The notes under the pieces: model-generated | Seen by the model: the letters and a program-made list of their open reading frames with translations, nothing else | Database searches by the model: none | Told to the model about the DNA's origin: nothing | Program-made: the position numbers and the translations under genes | NCBI GenBank assembly: GCA_013816845.1 | Contig: JACDDU010000002.1 | Location: 62,001-126,000 of the forward strand | Length of the DNA: 64,000 nt | Direction: 5' to 3' | Source: Gammaproteobacteria bacterium | Lineage (GTDB): Bacteria; Pseudomonadota; Gammaproteobacteria; DSM-16500 | In this document: positions 39,373 to 48,171 of the stretch, in pieces | How the letters are laid out: each line of letters begins with the position of its first letter | How positions within the stretch are numbered: the stretch's first letter is position 1

Positions 39373-40176
39373 GTGAATTATGACGCTTCTTTATTAAATT
39401 ATTTTTTACACGCAAGCCTCGTGGTGAAGTGCGTTATGGTGATTTTACTAACTGCTTCTGTCTTTTCATGGTCTTTTATCCTGCAGCGTTTTTTTTATTT
39501 CCGAAGAATGAAGCGTCAAGTAAAAAAGTTTGAACAATCTTTTTGGACAGGCGAAGATTTAGCGCGCTTATATGCTCAAACGAAACATCAAGAAATTTTA
39601 TCTGGCATTGAAGTTATTTTTCGCGCGGGCTTTAAAGAGTTTCAGCGAATCCAAATGCGCGCCCACACCAGTCTTAATTTAATGATTGAGAATACAAAAC
39701 GAGCCATGCATGTTGCCCTGATACGCGAACAAGACAAAATGGAAACGCATTTGCCCTTTTTAGCCATTGTCGCATCAACCAGCCCTTACATCGGTTTATT
39801 CGGCACAGTGTGGGGTATTATGCAAGCTTTCAGAGCACTTGCAAATGTTTCCCAAGCAACGATTGCGATGGTTGCGCCGGGTATTGCCGAAGCATTAATT
39901 GCAACGGCATTAGGTCTATTTGCAGCCATTCCTGCAGTGATTGCCTACAACCGATTTTTAACTGAAATTGGTGGATTGATGAATCGGTATGAAGGCTTTC
40001 AAGAAGAGTTAGTGAATGTACTGGTACGTCATTCTAAAGATGAAGATCGAGGGTTCGCCGCACAACCAAGCCACCCGAGGGAAGTTGATTATACCGAACC
40101 AAAAAAGCATGCTTATGTGCCGCCGCACTATCAAGCTGATGAAGCCATGGATTTACTCGAAACAACTGTGGAGTAA
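39373..40176 (+). CDS. tolQ: Tol-Pal system proton channel subunit TolQ
   Basis: An inner-membrane protein of the TolQR motor that uses proton motive force to drive TolA. The 267-residue product starts at GTG 39373 after GGGGAA. Three membrane helices are visible (about 14-36, 128-155, 172-195), with STSPYIGLFGTVWGIMQAF and AEALIATALGLFAAIPAVIAYNRF matching MotA/TolQ/ExbB. It is about 35 residues longer than the usual ~230 because of a polar C-terminal tail (QPSHPREVDYTEPKKHAYVP) of unknown role. Confidence 0.95.
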   Translation: MNYDASLLNYFLHASLVVKCVMVILLTASVFSWSFILQRFFYFRRMKRQVKKFEQSFWTGEDLARLYAQTKHQEILSGIEVIFRAGFKEFQRIQMRAHTSLNLMIENTKRAMHVALIREQDKMETHLPFLAIVASTSPYIGLFGTVWGIMQAFRALANVSQATIAMVAPGIAEALIATALGLFAAIPAVIAYNRFLTEIGGLMNRYEGFQEELVNVLVRHSKDEDRGFAAQPSHPREVDYTEPKKHAYVPPHYQADEAMDLLETTVE

Positions 40177-40182
40177 TTATTT

Positions 40183-40638
40183 ATGTCGCATTTGCATCAA
40201 CCCGGAACGAGACGACCCATGGCTGAAATTAATGTCGTACCGTTTATTGATGTCATGCTAGTGTTGTTAGTGATTTTCATGATAACAACGCCTTTATTGA
40301 CGCAAGGGGTTAAAGTCAATTTACCTAAAACTGCGGCAAAATCGATTGTGGATCAGCAAAAAGAGCCTTTGATTGTAACAGTTGATTCCGGCGGAAATTT
40401 TTATTTCAATTTAGCTGAAAAACCTGAACAAGCAATTCCCCCTCAAACTTTGTCCCACTTAGTTACAACTTTATTACCTGCAGAGGGTGAGCAAGAGCGA
40501 GCAGTATTAGTTCGTGGTGATCAAAATGTAAATTATGGCAAAGTGATGGAGGCAATGGCTTTACTGCAAAAAGCCGGCGCTAAAAGTGTCGGTTTGATTA
40601 CTGAACCGCAACAACCTAATTCATCCAAAATAGGTTGA
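40183..40638 (+). CDS. tolR: Tol-Pal system protein TolR
   Basis: The 151-residue ExbD/TolR-family protein has MAEINVVPFIDVMLVLLVIFMIT near the N-terminus, with the single membrane helix and the essential proton-carrying aspartate in PFIDVML. The periplasmic domain follows with VLVRGDQNVNYGKVMEAMALLQKAGAKSVGLIT. It starts 6 bp after tolQ. Confidence 0.96.
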   Translation: MSHLHQPGTRRPMAEINVVPFIDVMLVLLVIFMITTPLLTQGVKVNLPKTAAKSIVDQQKEPLIVTVDSGGNFYFNLAEKPEQAIPPQTLSHLVTTLLPAEGEQERAVLVRGDQNVNYGKVMEAMALLQKAGAKSVGLITEPQQPNSSKIG

Positions 40639-40646
40639 GCCTTAAC

Positions 40647-41495
40647 ATGGCGAAGTTCCGTCATGTTCTAGTTTCATTAGTGCTCCATGTGGGAATTTTG
40701 TCGATTTTTGTTTTAAGTTTTGAACTGGCGACCCTTCCTCCGGTTTTGGAAAACAGTAATCATCCACCTGTTATTAATGCTGTTATTTTGGGTGAAACTC
40801 CTAAAAGTAAAATTTTACCTCAGGAAACACCGCCTCTTGAGATCACAGAAAATGCAGTCAAACCTATTGTACCGCCACCATTAAAAATTATAGCGAAGGA
40901 AATACCGCCGGCTGAAAAACCTAAACCAAAATTAATGACCCCACCTGATACTATTGCCTTAAAAAAGTCAGAAAAAAAGCCAGAAAAAAAACAAGTTGAT
41001 AAAAAAATAGCGATAAAAAAATTTGCTGAAAATCTGGCGCAGGACTTATTAACTGAAATTAAAAAGCAGCCGGACAAAAAAGAGTTAGCAAAAAAACAAT
41101 TTGAAAAAACATTACGTGAACAAGCGGAAAAATCCCTACGGCAAAATTTATTAGATGAAAAATTAAAATTACAAGCTAAGGAAAATAAACAATCAGCGGG
41201 CGTGGTGAATAAGTATAAAATGCTAATCCTCCAAGCTATTAGTGAAAAATGGTTAATTCCAGAGGGGACTAATAAAAAGCTATCGTGTGAATTGCTGATT
41301 CGCTTAACCAAGAATGGTGCAGTCTTAGAAGTTAAACTGGTTAAGAGTAGTGGTAACCCAGCCCTTGATTATTCAGCGCGAGCTGCTGTATTAAAAGCAT
41401 CTCCTTTACCCGTTCCGACGCGCGAAGCTGATTTTTCTGCGTTTCAAGAATTTGCATTGAAGGTCAAGCCTGAAGATATAAGACAGCAGATGTGA
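40647..41495 (+). CDS. tolA: Tol-Pal system protein TolA
   Basis: 282 residues from ATG 40647. One N-terminal membrane helix (HVLVSLVLHVGILSIFVLSF) carries the SHLS-like motif variant, followed by a proline-rich stretch, a lysine/glutamate-rich helical region (about 100-185) spanning the periplasm, and a C-terminal TonB/TolA domain (LLIRLTKNGAVLEVKLVKSSGNPALDYSARAAVLKASPLPVP). It bridges TolQR to TolB and Pal. It is shorter than E. coli TolA (421) because the helical region is short. A TTG at 40635 is not a likely start. Confidence 0.94.
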   Translation: MAKFRHVLVSLVLHVGILSIFVLSFELATLPPVLENSNHPPVINAVILGETPKSKILPQETPPLEITENAVKPIVPPPLKIIAKEIPPAEKPKPKLMTPPDTIALKKSEKKPEKKQVDKKIAIKKFAENLAQDLLTEIKKQPDKKELAKKQFEKTLREQAEKSLRQNLLDEKLKLQAKENKQSAGVVNKYKMLILQAISEKWLIPEGTNKKLSCELLIRLTKNGAVLEVKLVKSSGNPALDYSARAAVLKASPLPVPTREADFSAFQEFALKVKPEDIRQQM

Positions 41496-41576
41496 GGTAA
41501 GCTTTGGATATGTTATCCTAGAATCCAAGCTGAAGGAGCTTTTATAAGTGCCCTACTGCTAACAGGGAGAGTTTTC

Positions 41577-43061
41577 ATGGGGGTATTGTTTTTCATTTTA
41601 ATCGGGGGTGGACTTGTTGCCTATCTCATTTATGATTTCATACGTAACACCCAATATATTATTTCTTTAAAAAAGTCGGTTGAATCGCATCAAGCCGACA
41701 TAGTGAAATTGCAAACTGCCTTACAAGAAAAACAAATTGAAAGTAACACCTTAAAAACCCGACTTAATCATACCTTCGAAGATTCTGTTACGAAGTTATT
41801 AGGTTGGCAATTATTTGAAGACCGTTTGCAACAAGGTATTAAGGAAAGTGAACGATACCATTTCACGATGGGTATGGTTTTTGTTGATATTGATCAATTT
41901 AAAATTATTAATGATGCTTTAAGTTATGAAGTCGGAGATGCCTTACTAAGGCAGGTTGCTGAACGGTTACAAGATTCCATCCGTCAAGTTGATAGCATTG
42001 CACGCTTCGCCAAAGATACATTTGCTATACTATTGGCGCAATTGAATAAACCCGAAACAGCCGTAGTAGTTGCTCAGCGTATCTTACAATCCCTGAAAGC
42101 CCCTTTTTATATCATGGGTCATGAGCTCTACATCACTGTTGGTGTAGGTATCGCTATTTATCCCACGGACGGTCAAGATGCCCCTGCATTACTAAGAAGC
42201 GCTGACCATGCTTTACATCTGGCGAAAGAATCTGGAAGTAATCATTATCAATTTTATCAAGAGGGTTTACATGCGCGTAGCCAACGCGAGTTAGCACTTC
42301 ATACCAGTCTGAACAAGGAAACGATTTGCAAGGAATTCAGTATTTATTACCAGCCGATAGCGGATGTAAAAACATCCACTGTGTTTGCGCTGGATGCTTT
42401 ACTCCATTGGCAGCATGCTCGATTAGGATTAGTTGGTCCTGAAGAATTATATTCTTATTCGGATAAACAACGAAAATTAAATGTTATTACTGAATGGTTG
42501 ATCAAAGCTGCATGTCAGCAATTTTTAAAATGGGAACATTTAGAATCAAAGCCTTTATATGTCGGCGTTCCTATTTTTCTGAAGCAGCTTGAAAGCACCC
42601 AATTTATTTATCGTATTTCACAAATCTTACAAGAACTTGGTTTCAAACCTGAACGATTATTACTTGAAATTAAAATGAATGAAGCGGAAATTCCTTATTC
42701 ATCTTTAATCAAAGCTTTTAACATGCTGCATTATATGGGCATTAAAATTGCGCTCGATCATTTTGGCAGTGATACATTTGCACTGTCATATTTGAAAAAT
42801 GTTTCGCTCCATTACCTACGCTTAGATCCTAAGCTTATTGAAGACATCACAACGAATCAAAAAACCGTTGCTTTAATTAAATCGATCCAATTGCTTGCGC
42901 AAAACTTATCAATCGATTTAATTGTTCAAGGTGTTGAAACGAAAGAGCAAGCGAATGAATTAAAGTTGTTAGGCTGTCATCTTTTAGAAGGACATTTAAT
43001 TAGTCCTGCTGTAAGTGCTTATGAAATTGAGCAGCGGATGGCGGAAGCTATTTTAATTTGA
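41577..43061 (+). CDS. Membrane-anchored GGDEF-EAL protein with degenerate catalytic motifs
   Basis: The 494-residue product has an N-terminal membrane helix (about 4-24), a short coiled coil (30-65), a GGDEF domain (about 70-230) and an EAL domain (about 245-490). The GGDEF signature is replaced by AKDTF (145-149) and the EAL glutamate by aspartate (DAL, 273-275). The metal-binding DD of DDFG is D394-H395, and EGVET reads QGVET (451-455). Both cyclase and phosphodiesterase activities are therefore doubtful, so it may be a c-di-GMP receptor, a protein partner or a relic. It sits between tolA and tolB, 81 bp after tolA, with AGGGAGA before its ATG. Confidence 0.88.
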   Translation: MGVLFFILIGGGLVAYLIYDFIRNTQYIISLKKSVESHQADIVKLQTALQEKQIESNTLKTRLNHTFEDSVTKLLGWQLFEDRLQQGIKESERYHFTMGMVFVDIDQFKIINDALSYEVGDALLRQVAERLQDSIRQVDSIARFAKDTFAILLAQLNKPETAVVVAQRILQSLKAPFYIMGHELYITVGVGIAIYPTDGQDAPALLRSADHALHLAKESGSNHYQFYQEGLHARSQRELALHTSLNKETICKEFSIYYQPIADVKTSTVFALDALLHWQHARLGLVGPEELYSYSDKQRKLNVITEWLIKAACQQFLKWEHLESKPLYVGVPIFLKQLESTQFIYRISQILQELGFKPERLLLEIKMNEAEIPYSSLIKAFNMLHYMGIKIALDHFGSDTFALSYLKNVSLHYLRLDPKLIEDITTNQKTVALIKSIQLLAQNLSIDLIVQGVETKEQANELKLLGCHLLEGHLISPAVSAYEIEQRMAEAILI

Positions 43062-43065
43062 TAAT

Positions 43066-43884
43066 TTAACTTTCATATTCTCTTGCAAAAGCACGATTTA
43101 AAATTTGCTTGTCAAAGCCTTCTGGATTTTTCTTTTCGACGCAATTCAAATAAACTGCACTAACAACAATCATTTCGAGTGCGGCAGATATTGAAAAAAC
43201 AATTAAAAAGAAAGGAATGAATAACACCATGACTTTGGTCAGTAATACTGGGTCGGTACCAAAAAATTCACTGATTAGCATTAACGCAAAGATAAAAAAA
43301 ATACTGACTAAGGCTTTAATACTAAGGGTATGACGAAATCCTTTACCTATAATTTTCGAAGAGCGACGCATCGCTTGCAAAGGGGATAAATTCTTTTCCA
43401 TCATGAGAGGGAGGGCAAAATAAGCAGCTGCATGCCAAGGTAATCTGCGTCGACGCTTAGTTATCCGTTCTAATATTTGCTGAGGCAAATCAAGCCATCT
43501 TGCGAGAACGCCCCAGGTGCTATTTAAGAGGCCCCATAAACCCAACTGAAGCCAATGCTTTGCTAATAATTTAAATCCTGATACAACGCCGGGATTTTTA
43601 CCTTTGAGTCGTTGAATCACTATTTGCGTTAAGATGCCATTGAGATAGGCACTGATGCTTGCGAGAAAAAAATAAGCGATTGCAGTGCCTATTAAAATCC
43701 AGACCCAACCGAGAGCGGGGTAAGCTGCCAAGAAGGCAAACCCGGTTAAAAATAGAAAAGCGGTGATCAAGCTTAGTAATAAAGGAAAAATATTTAAATC
43801 CGGATTACGACAAAAAAAGAAGAGTGCATTTTTAGCTAACTGAAAACTGTCGGTGTAGTTCGTTTGCTTTAATAATCTTTTCAT
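43066..43884 (-). CDS. Polytopic membrane protein, DUF6159-like
   Basis: A 272-residue protein with about six hydrophobic segments. It starts with a soluble stretch (TDSFQLAKNALFFFCRNPDLNIFPLL) and has WHAAAYFALPLMMEKNLSPLQAMRRSSKIIGKGF in the central loop, a pattern seen in proteins annotated DUF6159 (recognised by eye). Function is unknown. It is on the strand opposite to tol genes and converges on the GGDEF-EAL gene with a 4-bp gap between the stops; its promoter region is shared with that of tolB. Confidence 0.75.
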   Translation of the reverse strand: MKRLLKQTNYTDSFQLAKNALFFFCRNPDLNIFPLLLSLITAFLFLTGFAFLAAYPALGWVWILIGTAIAYFFLASISAYLNGILTQIVIQRLKGKNPGVVSGFKLLAKHWLQLGLWGLLNSTWGVLARWLDLPQQILERITKRRRRLPWHAAAYFALPLMMEKNLSPLQAMRRSSKIIGKGFRHTLSIKALVSIFFIFALMLISEFFGTDPVLLTKVMVLFIPFFLIVFSISAALEMIVVSAVYLNCVEKKNPEGFDKQILNRAFAREYES

Positions 43885-44036
43885 AAATTCCGTGACGATG
43901 ACTTAGTATTTTAAACAGAAGTTCTAAAATTATACATTATTTATACAGATAAGCCTTATTTGAATCTTAAAAGCCTTTCAGTTACGGGGTTTTTTTAGCT
44001 AGGATATTGAATTGTTGAGAAAAATTAGGAGTTGTT

Positions 44037-45329
44037 ATGCGGCGAGTTGGGATCTCTATCATTCTATTAGCTTTTTTCAGTTTTTTGCCTTTTTCAGCCT
44101 CAGCTATCTTGAGCATGGAGCTTACGCAGGGGATTACAGGGGCCATACCTATTGCTATCGTCCCTTTTAATAAAGCTGACACGGCAATGCCTGAAGATGT
44201 CGATAAAGTCATTACCAATGATTTACAAATGAGCGGGCGATTTAAAATCTATGGGCGGAATGAATCGAGTAAGCTACAGAACAATCCGCGTGATTTCTCC
44301 AAAGATTATTTTAAGCGTTTAGGAACGGATCATGTCGTGGTAGGCAGTGTTAAAGCGCTTGGAAATAATCGCTATGAAGTAGCGTATCAATTGTTAGATA
44401 TGGAACGTGTCGTTCTTAACTATAAATATACCGTTAATGAACAGGGGCTTCGCACCCTTGCACATCATATTAGTGATGCCATTTATCAGCAACTAACGGG
44501 AACTCGGGGTATTTTTTCCACTAAAATTGCTTATGTCGTTGTAAATGCTTCTCCTAAGGGGCGTCAACATACATTAGAAGTAAGTGATCACGATGGTTTC
44601 AACCCAAGGCCTTTACTTAAATCACCCGAACCCATTATGTCTCCGGCCTGGTCTCCCAATGGTAAGCAACTTGCTTATGTATCCTTTGAAAATCGTAAGG
44701 CAGGTATCTACTTACAAGATGTTAATACCGGTGCGAGACGATTACTTAGTCAATTCCCGGGTATCAATGGTGCGCCATCCTGGTCTCCAGATGGACAAAA
44801 GCTTGCCTTAGTTTTATCGAAAGGTGGCTCACCTAATATTTATGTGATGGATATCAACTCTCACGTAATGACCCAAATAACGCACGATACTTTTATCAAC
44901 ACGGAACCGGCATGGTCAACGAACGGAAAATCATTACTCTATACTTCAAATCGCAGTGGCGCCCCGCAAATTTATCAAGTCGATATCAATAATGGTAGTG
45001 TGAACCGCATTTCCTATGATGGTGATTACAATGCCCGTGCTTCTTATACGCGCGATGGGAAGAATGTCGCTATGATTCATCGGGTGGCTGGTTTTTATAA
45101 TATTGCGGTCTTGGATTTGAATGCAGGGACCACACGCGTTTTAACAACTTCCTCGCGTGATAGTGCTTCTCCCAGTGTTGCCCCGAATGGCAGCATGATT
45201 TTATATGACACTGTTTATCGTGGGCGTAATGTTCTCGCGATGGTTTCAGCAGATGGTAAAGTGCAGCTAGTCTTACCCGATCGAAATGGGCAAGCCCAGG
45301 ATCCTGCTTGGTCACCTTTTCTATCATGA
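44037..45329 (+). CDS. tolB: Tol-Pal system beta-propeller protein TolB
   Basis: A periplasmic protein that shuttles between Pal and TolA. The 430-residue precursor has a signal peptide (1-23, FSASA), an N-terminal alpha/beta domain ([31 protein letters not shown]) and a six-bladed propeller with repeats such as [35 protein letters not shown] and [16 protein letters not shown]. It lies 2.5 kb from tolA because of two inserted genes. Confidence 0.96.
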   Translation: MRRVGISIILLAFFSFLPFSASAILSMELTQGITGAIPIAIVPFNKADTAMPEDVDKVITNDLQMSGRFKIYGRNESSKLQNNPRDFSKDYFKRLGTDHVVVGSVKALGNNRYEVAYQLLDMERVVLNYKYTVNEQGLRTLAHHISDAIYQQLTGTRGIFSTKIAYVVVNASPKGRQHTLEVSDHDGFNPRPLLKSPEPIMSPAWSPNGKQLAYVSFENRKAGIYLQDVNTGARRLLSQFPGINGAPSWSPDGQKLALVLSKGGSPNIYVMDINSHVMTQITHDTFINTEPAWSTNGKSLLYTSNRSGAPQIYQVDINNGSVNRISYDGDYNARASYTRDGKNVAMIHRVAGFYNIAVLDLNAGTTRVLTTSSRDSASPSVAPNGSMILYDTVYRGRNVLAMVSADGKVQLVLPDRNGQAQDPAWSPFLS

Positions 45330-45399
45330 GACCAGACTTGCGTATGCACTAATTCACGGTATACTTTTTCTCTAATAAAGATGACCAAGGGGCACGGTT

Positions 45400-45933
45400 A
45401 TGATGAAAATGAAAGGGATCAAATTATTTTTAATTGCCAGTTGTGTAGTAACACTTGCGGGTTGTCATGCAAAAAAACCGCAAGATCCAGCTGCGATTAA
45501 CGATGCTAATGCGGCTTACCAAAGTGCTGAAACTTCAGGGCTAGGGGAAGAATCGTCTTTTGGTGAAGAAGGAGTTGAAGGGAACCAACAAGCACAGATT
45601 AACCGAAAAATTTACTTTTTTGATTTTAATAGTTTTGATGTACACGAAAGTGATAAGCCCGCGATTTATGCAAACGCTAATTATCTAATGTCTCATCCTA
45701 ATGCACGGGTTATGCTAGAAGGCCATACCGATCCACGCGGCAGTCGAGAATACAACATCGGATTAGGTGAAAGACGAGCTAAAGCTGTTGCGGCCATCCT
45801 CACTTCGCGTGGGGTGAACCCTGGGCAAATTCGTATCGTAAGTTATGGTGCGGAAAAACGCGCAGCTTTCGGTCACAGCGAAGCAGACTTTCAAAAAGAT
45901 CGTCGTGTTGTCCTCGTCTATCTCAACCGTTAA
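45400..45933 (+). CDS. pal: Peptidoglycan-associated lipoprotein Pal
   Basis: The 177-residue precursor has a lipoprotein signal with lipobox LAGC (acylated C22) and an OmpA-like peptidoglycan-binding domain: FFDFNSFDV, VMLEGHTDPRGSREYNIGLGERRAKAV and RIVSYGAEKRAAFGHSEADFQKDRRVVLVY, with the DAP-binding Asp and Arg. It anchors the outer membrane to peptidoglycan and binds TolB. Confidence 0.96.
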   Translation: MMKMKGIKLFLIASCVVTLAGCHAKKPQDPAAINDANAAYQSAETSGLGEESSFGEEGVEGNQQAQINRKIYFFDFNSFDVHESDKPAIYANANYLMSHPNARVMLEGHTDPRGSREYNIGLGERRAKAVAAILTSRGVNPGQIRIVSYGAEKRAAFGHSEADFQKDRRVVLVYLNR

Positions 45934-45943
45934 CTAAAAGGCG

Positions 45944-46891
45944 ATGACTGTGAAAAATCATTTCTCTTTCCTCTTAGCGACATGCACTGTTGGAATGGCG
46001 TTCACCATCATGTGTACCGGGCCCTTGTGGGCTGAGTCAGCACCCGTGTTTGATGTGGATAACAATGCTATACAACAAGCTGAAAATAATGATGCTTCCC
46101 CCCAAGAAGAGTATCCTATGCCCCCGCCGCCACAAGGTCAGGGGCAAGAAGGTACTTTTGTGCCCATGCAGCCTGAAGTGATGAATGAACCTCCACCACG
46201 GGAGCGACGCGAAACGTATCGAGAGTCAGGCGGAGCAGGGAGCAGTGCAAGGATAGATGTATTACAAAATCAGGTGCAAACCTTACGCGGCCAAGTCGAA
46301 CACTTACAACGCTTATTAGAAGATGTGCAAAATCAACAAGCGGCGATTATGGTGGAACTTGAAAAGCGTAATGCTCAACCTGTCATCGCCACGACTTCAA
46401 CAACGATTGCACCCAATGGTGTAGCCAGCAAAAATGTCGTAGTGAAACCGACAGAAACTGCCGTGGTTGCAAAAACGACTGATTTGTCACATCAACCGGA
46501 TGTGGCAGAAGAGCAACAAATTTATCAAACGGCTTATAACTTAATTAAAGCTAAAAAGTACAATGATGCTGTAAATGTCTTACAAAATATGCTAAAAAAA
46601 TATCCGTCAGGACAATTTGCCTCAAATGCCCATTATTGGCTTGGTGAACTGTATGGGTTGCTAGGCAAAAATGATCAAGCGTTGAGCGAGTTTAGTACAG
46701 TGGTAAAAAGCTATCCAGATAGCCCTCGCCTATCAGATGCTCAACTTAAAATTGGTTTGATTTACGCGGCAGATTTAAAATGGGCTGATGCTAAAGCCGC
46801 TTTCAAAAAAGTAATTAACCGTTATCCAGGCACTACCTCTTCTCGCTTAGCCTCAGAACAATTAAAACAAATCAAACAAGCAGGTCATTAA
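45944..46891 (+). CDS. cpoB: Cell division coordinator CpoB (YbgF)
   Basis: A periplasmic TolA partner linking Tol-Pal to peptidoglycan synthesis. The 315-residue precursor has a signal sequence ending near LWAES (about residue 29), a proline/glutamine-rich segment, a coiled-coil trimerisation region (RIDVLQNQVQTLRGQVEHLQRLLEDVQNQQ) and three TPR units (YQTAYNLIKAKKYNDAVNVLQNML; AHYWLGELYGLLGKNDQALSEF; LKIGLIYAADLKWADAKAAF). It follows pal by 10 bp and is closed by a terminator. Confidence 0.94.
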   Translation: MTVKNHFSFLLATCTVGMAFTIMCTGPLWAESAPVFDVDNNAIQQAENNDASPQEEYPMPPPPQGQGQEGTFVPMQPEVMNEPPPRERRETYRESGGAGSSARIDVLQNQVQTLRGQVEHLQRLLEDVQNQQAAIMVELEKRNAQPVIATTSTTIAPNGVASKNVVVKPTETAVVAKTTDLSHQPDVAEEQQIYQTAYNLIKAKKYNDAVNVLQNMLKKYPSGQFASNAHYWLGELYGLLGKNDQALSEFSTVVKSYPDSPRLSDAQLKIGLIYAADLKWADAKAAFKKVINRYPGTTSSRLASEQLKQIKQAGH

Positions 46892-46895
46892 AAAC

Positions 46896-46929
46896 AAATC
46901 CCGCAGTCATTGTTGACCGCGGGATTTTT
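46896..46929 (+). terminator. Rho-independent terminator after cpoB
   Basis: AAATCCCGC (46896-46904) pairs with GCGGGATTT (46919-46927), with an inner GTCA/TGAC stem and TTGT loop; the right arm runs into TTTTTA. It starts 5 bp after the cpoB stop and ends the tolB-pal-cpoB unit. Confidence 0.88.
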
Positions 46930-47170
46930 AATTCTTTCTTCTCACTGCACTACAAGCTTCAGAAACGTCCACCAGCGCTTTGTGCGCTACACAAATACCC
47001 GCATGAATGCAATTGTTCCCTCTAAGCAATTTGCGCAGCAAGCAACGCTCGCAGCGTTTATAGGACCATAATCATTCAAGACGCGGCTGCAATAAACCAA
47101 AGCACATGTGTTAACAGGAAAACAGGGGTCAAAGAAGATTACAGAAAGAATAAGTTGCTGTTTTTATCAA
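46930..47170. other. Intergenic region between cpoB and tRNA-Lys
   Basis: About 240 bp without an assignable gene. On the minus strand 46931-47071 is a 47-codon stop-free frame rich in cysteine (RCERCLLRK, NNCIHAGICVAH, SEACSAVRRKN) but lacking a start codon and a ribosome binding site. It may be chance, a gene relic or part of a dispersed repeat. Confidence 0.3.
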
Positions 47171-47243
47171 TGGGCCGTCTGCGATTCGAACGCAGGACCA
47201 ACGGGTTAAAAGCCCGCTGCTCTACCGACTGAGCTAACGGCCC
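47171..47243 (-). tRNA. tRNA-Lys (anticodon TTT)
   Basis: Read on the minus strand, GGGCCGT pairs with ACGGCCC as acceptor stem; D arm GCTCAGTCGGTAGAGC, anticodon stem GCGGG/CCCGT with loop CTTTTAA (anticodon TTT), T arm GCGTTCGAATCGC, discriminator A. Length is 73 nt. The CCA end is not encoded: the next bases are TTG, so nucleotidyltransferase must add it. Confidence 0.97.
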
Positions 47244-47288
47244 TTTGATTCAGCAAAGGCTGCTATATTACTGATTCTCACAGAAATA

Positions 47289-47930
47289 TCAACGACCAGG
47301 TGCATCTCCCCACAAATATTTATGTAATTGGATTTGAAAACGAACCTTTAAACGATCTTTTACAATCCAATCGGCAAGATTCGCAGCGTTCATCTCGTTA
47401 TAACTCGGGGAAAATAAAATTTCGCAATGATCCTGTAATGAAAATTCCTCAATAATTTTTTTCGACCATTGATAATCTTCCTGGCTGCATATCACAAATT
47501 TAATTTGGTCATGAGGGAGTAAATGATTAAAATTATTCCAGTCGTTACGATTTACTTCGCCTGAGCCCGGCGTTTTGACATCAAGAATTTTAATCACCCG
47601 TGGATCTACCACTGAAACATCCAATGCCCCACTCGTTTCAAGCGAAACTTGATAATCAGCATTACAAAGTTGCGTGAGTAAGTGGATGACGGGGCGTTGC
47701 GCAAGGGGTTCGCCTCCCGTAACCGTTACGAACCGTGCGCCATATGAGTGCACTTTTTGCATAATGGTGTCAATTTCATACCAATTACCGCCTTGAAAAG
47801 CATAAGCCGTATCACAGTAATGACATCGAAGTGGACAACCTGTTAGCCGAATAAAAACGGTTGGCATGCCGACACTACGCGTTTCACCTTGCAATGAAAA
47901 AAAAATTTCAGTGAGACGTAATCGATTCAC
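47289..47930 (-). CDS. queE: 7-carboxy-7-deazaguanine synthase
   Basis: A radical SAM enzyme of queuosine biosynthesis that contracts 6-carboxytetrahydropterin to CDG. The 213-residue product has EIFFSLQGETRSVGMPTVFIRL at the N-terminus, the iron-sulfur cysteines C32-x3-C36-x2-C39 (CPLRCHYCD) and VTVTGGEPLAQ for SAM binding. Position beside the tol-pal cluster is common for queE in gammaproteobacteria. No other que gene is in view. Confidence 0.93.
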   Translation of the reverse strand: MNRLRLTEIFFSLQGETRSVGMPTVFIRLTGCPLRCHYCDTAYAFQGGNWYEIDTIMQKVHSYGARFVTVTGGEPLAQRPVIHLLTQLCNADYQVSLETSGALDVSVVDPRVIKILDVKTPGSGEVNRNDWNNFNHLLPHDQIKFVICSQEDYQWSKKIIEEFSLQDHCEILFSPSYNEMNAANLADWIVKDRLKVRFQIQLHKYLWGDAPGR

Positions 47931-48110
47931 TGGTGATGCCTCTGTTATAAACCATGGATGGGAGAAAAAGGAATGGATTGTAGCAACATTTTACCAGTTT
48001 GAGGAGGTTTGGCCTGGTTATGTTTAGTGGGTTCTACCAGGCGCAAAGAAGTGATTATAAAAAGAACAAGATGTCAGTTTACGAATAAAGCGAATTTGTT
48101 CCATGTTATG

Positions 48111-48138
48111 CTTGATAGATACGTAAATGCCCTTATTT
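48111..48138 (+). promoter_or_regulatory. Candidate heat-shock (sigma32-type) promoter of clpB
   Basis: CTTGATA (48111-48117), 12-bp spacer, CCCTTATTT (48130-48138), about 34 bp before the clpB start. This approximates the RpoH consensus CTTGAAA-N11-16-CCCCATNT. Heat-shock control is established for clpB in E. coli; here it is inferred from this match. Confidence 0.5.
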
Positions 48139-48171
48139 AAATAGAAGACTTCCCTTCAAAGGCAGAATGAT

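Noticed and set aside
48012-48042. GCCTGG/CCAGGC inverted repeat upstream of clpB as a terminator
   Set aside because: Six-base arms with a long loop and no T-tract; likely chance.
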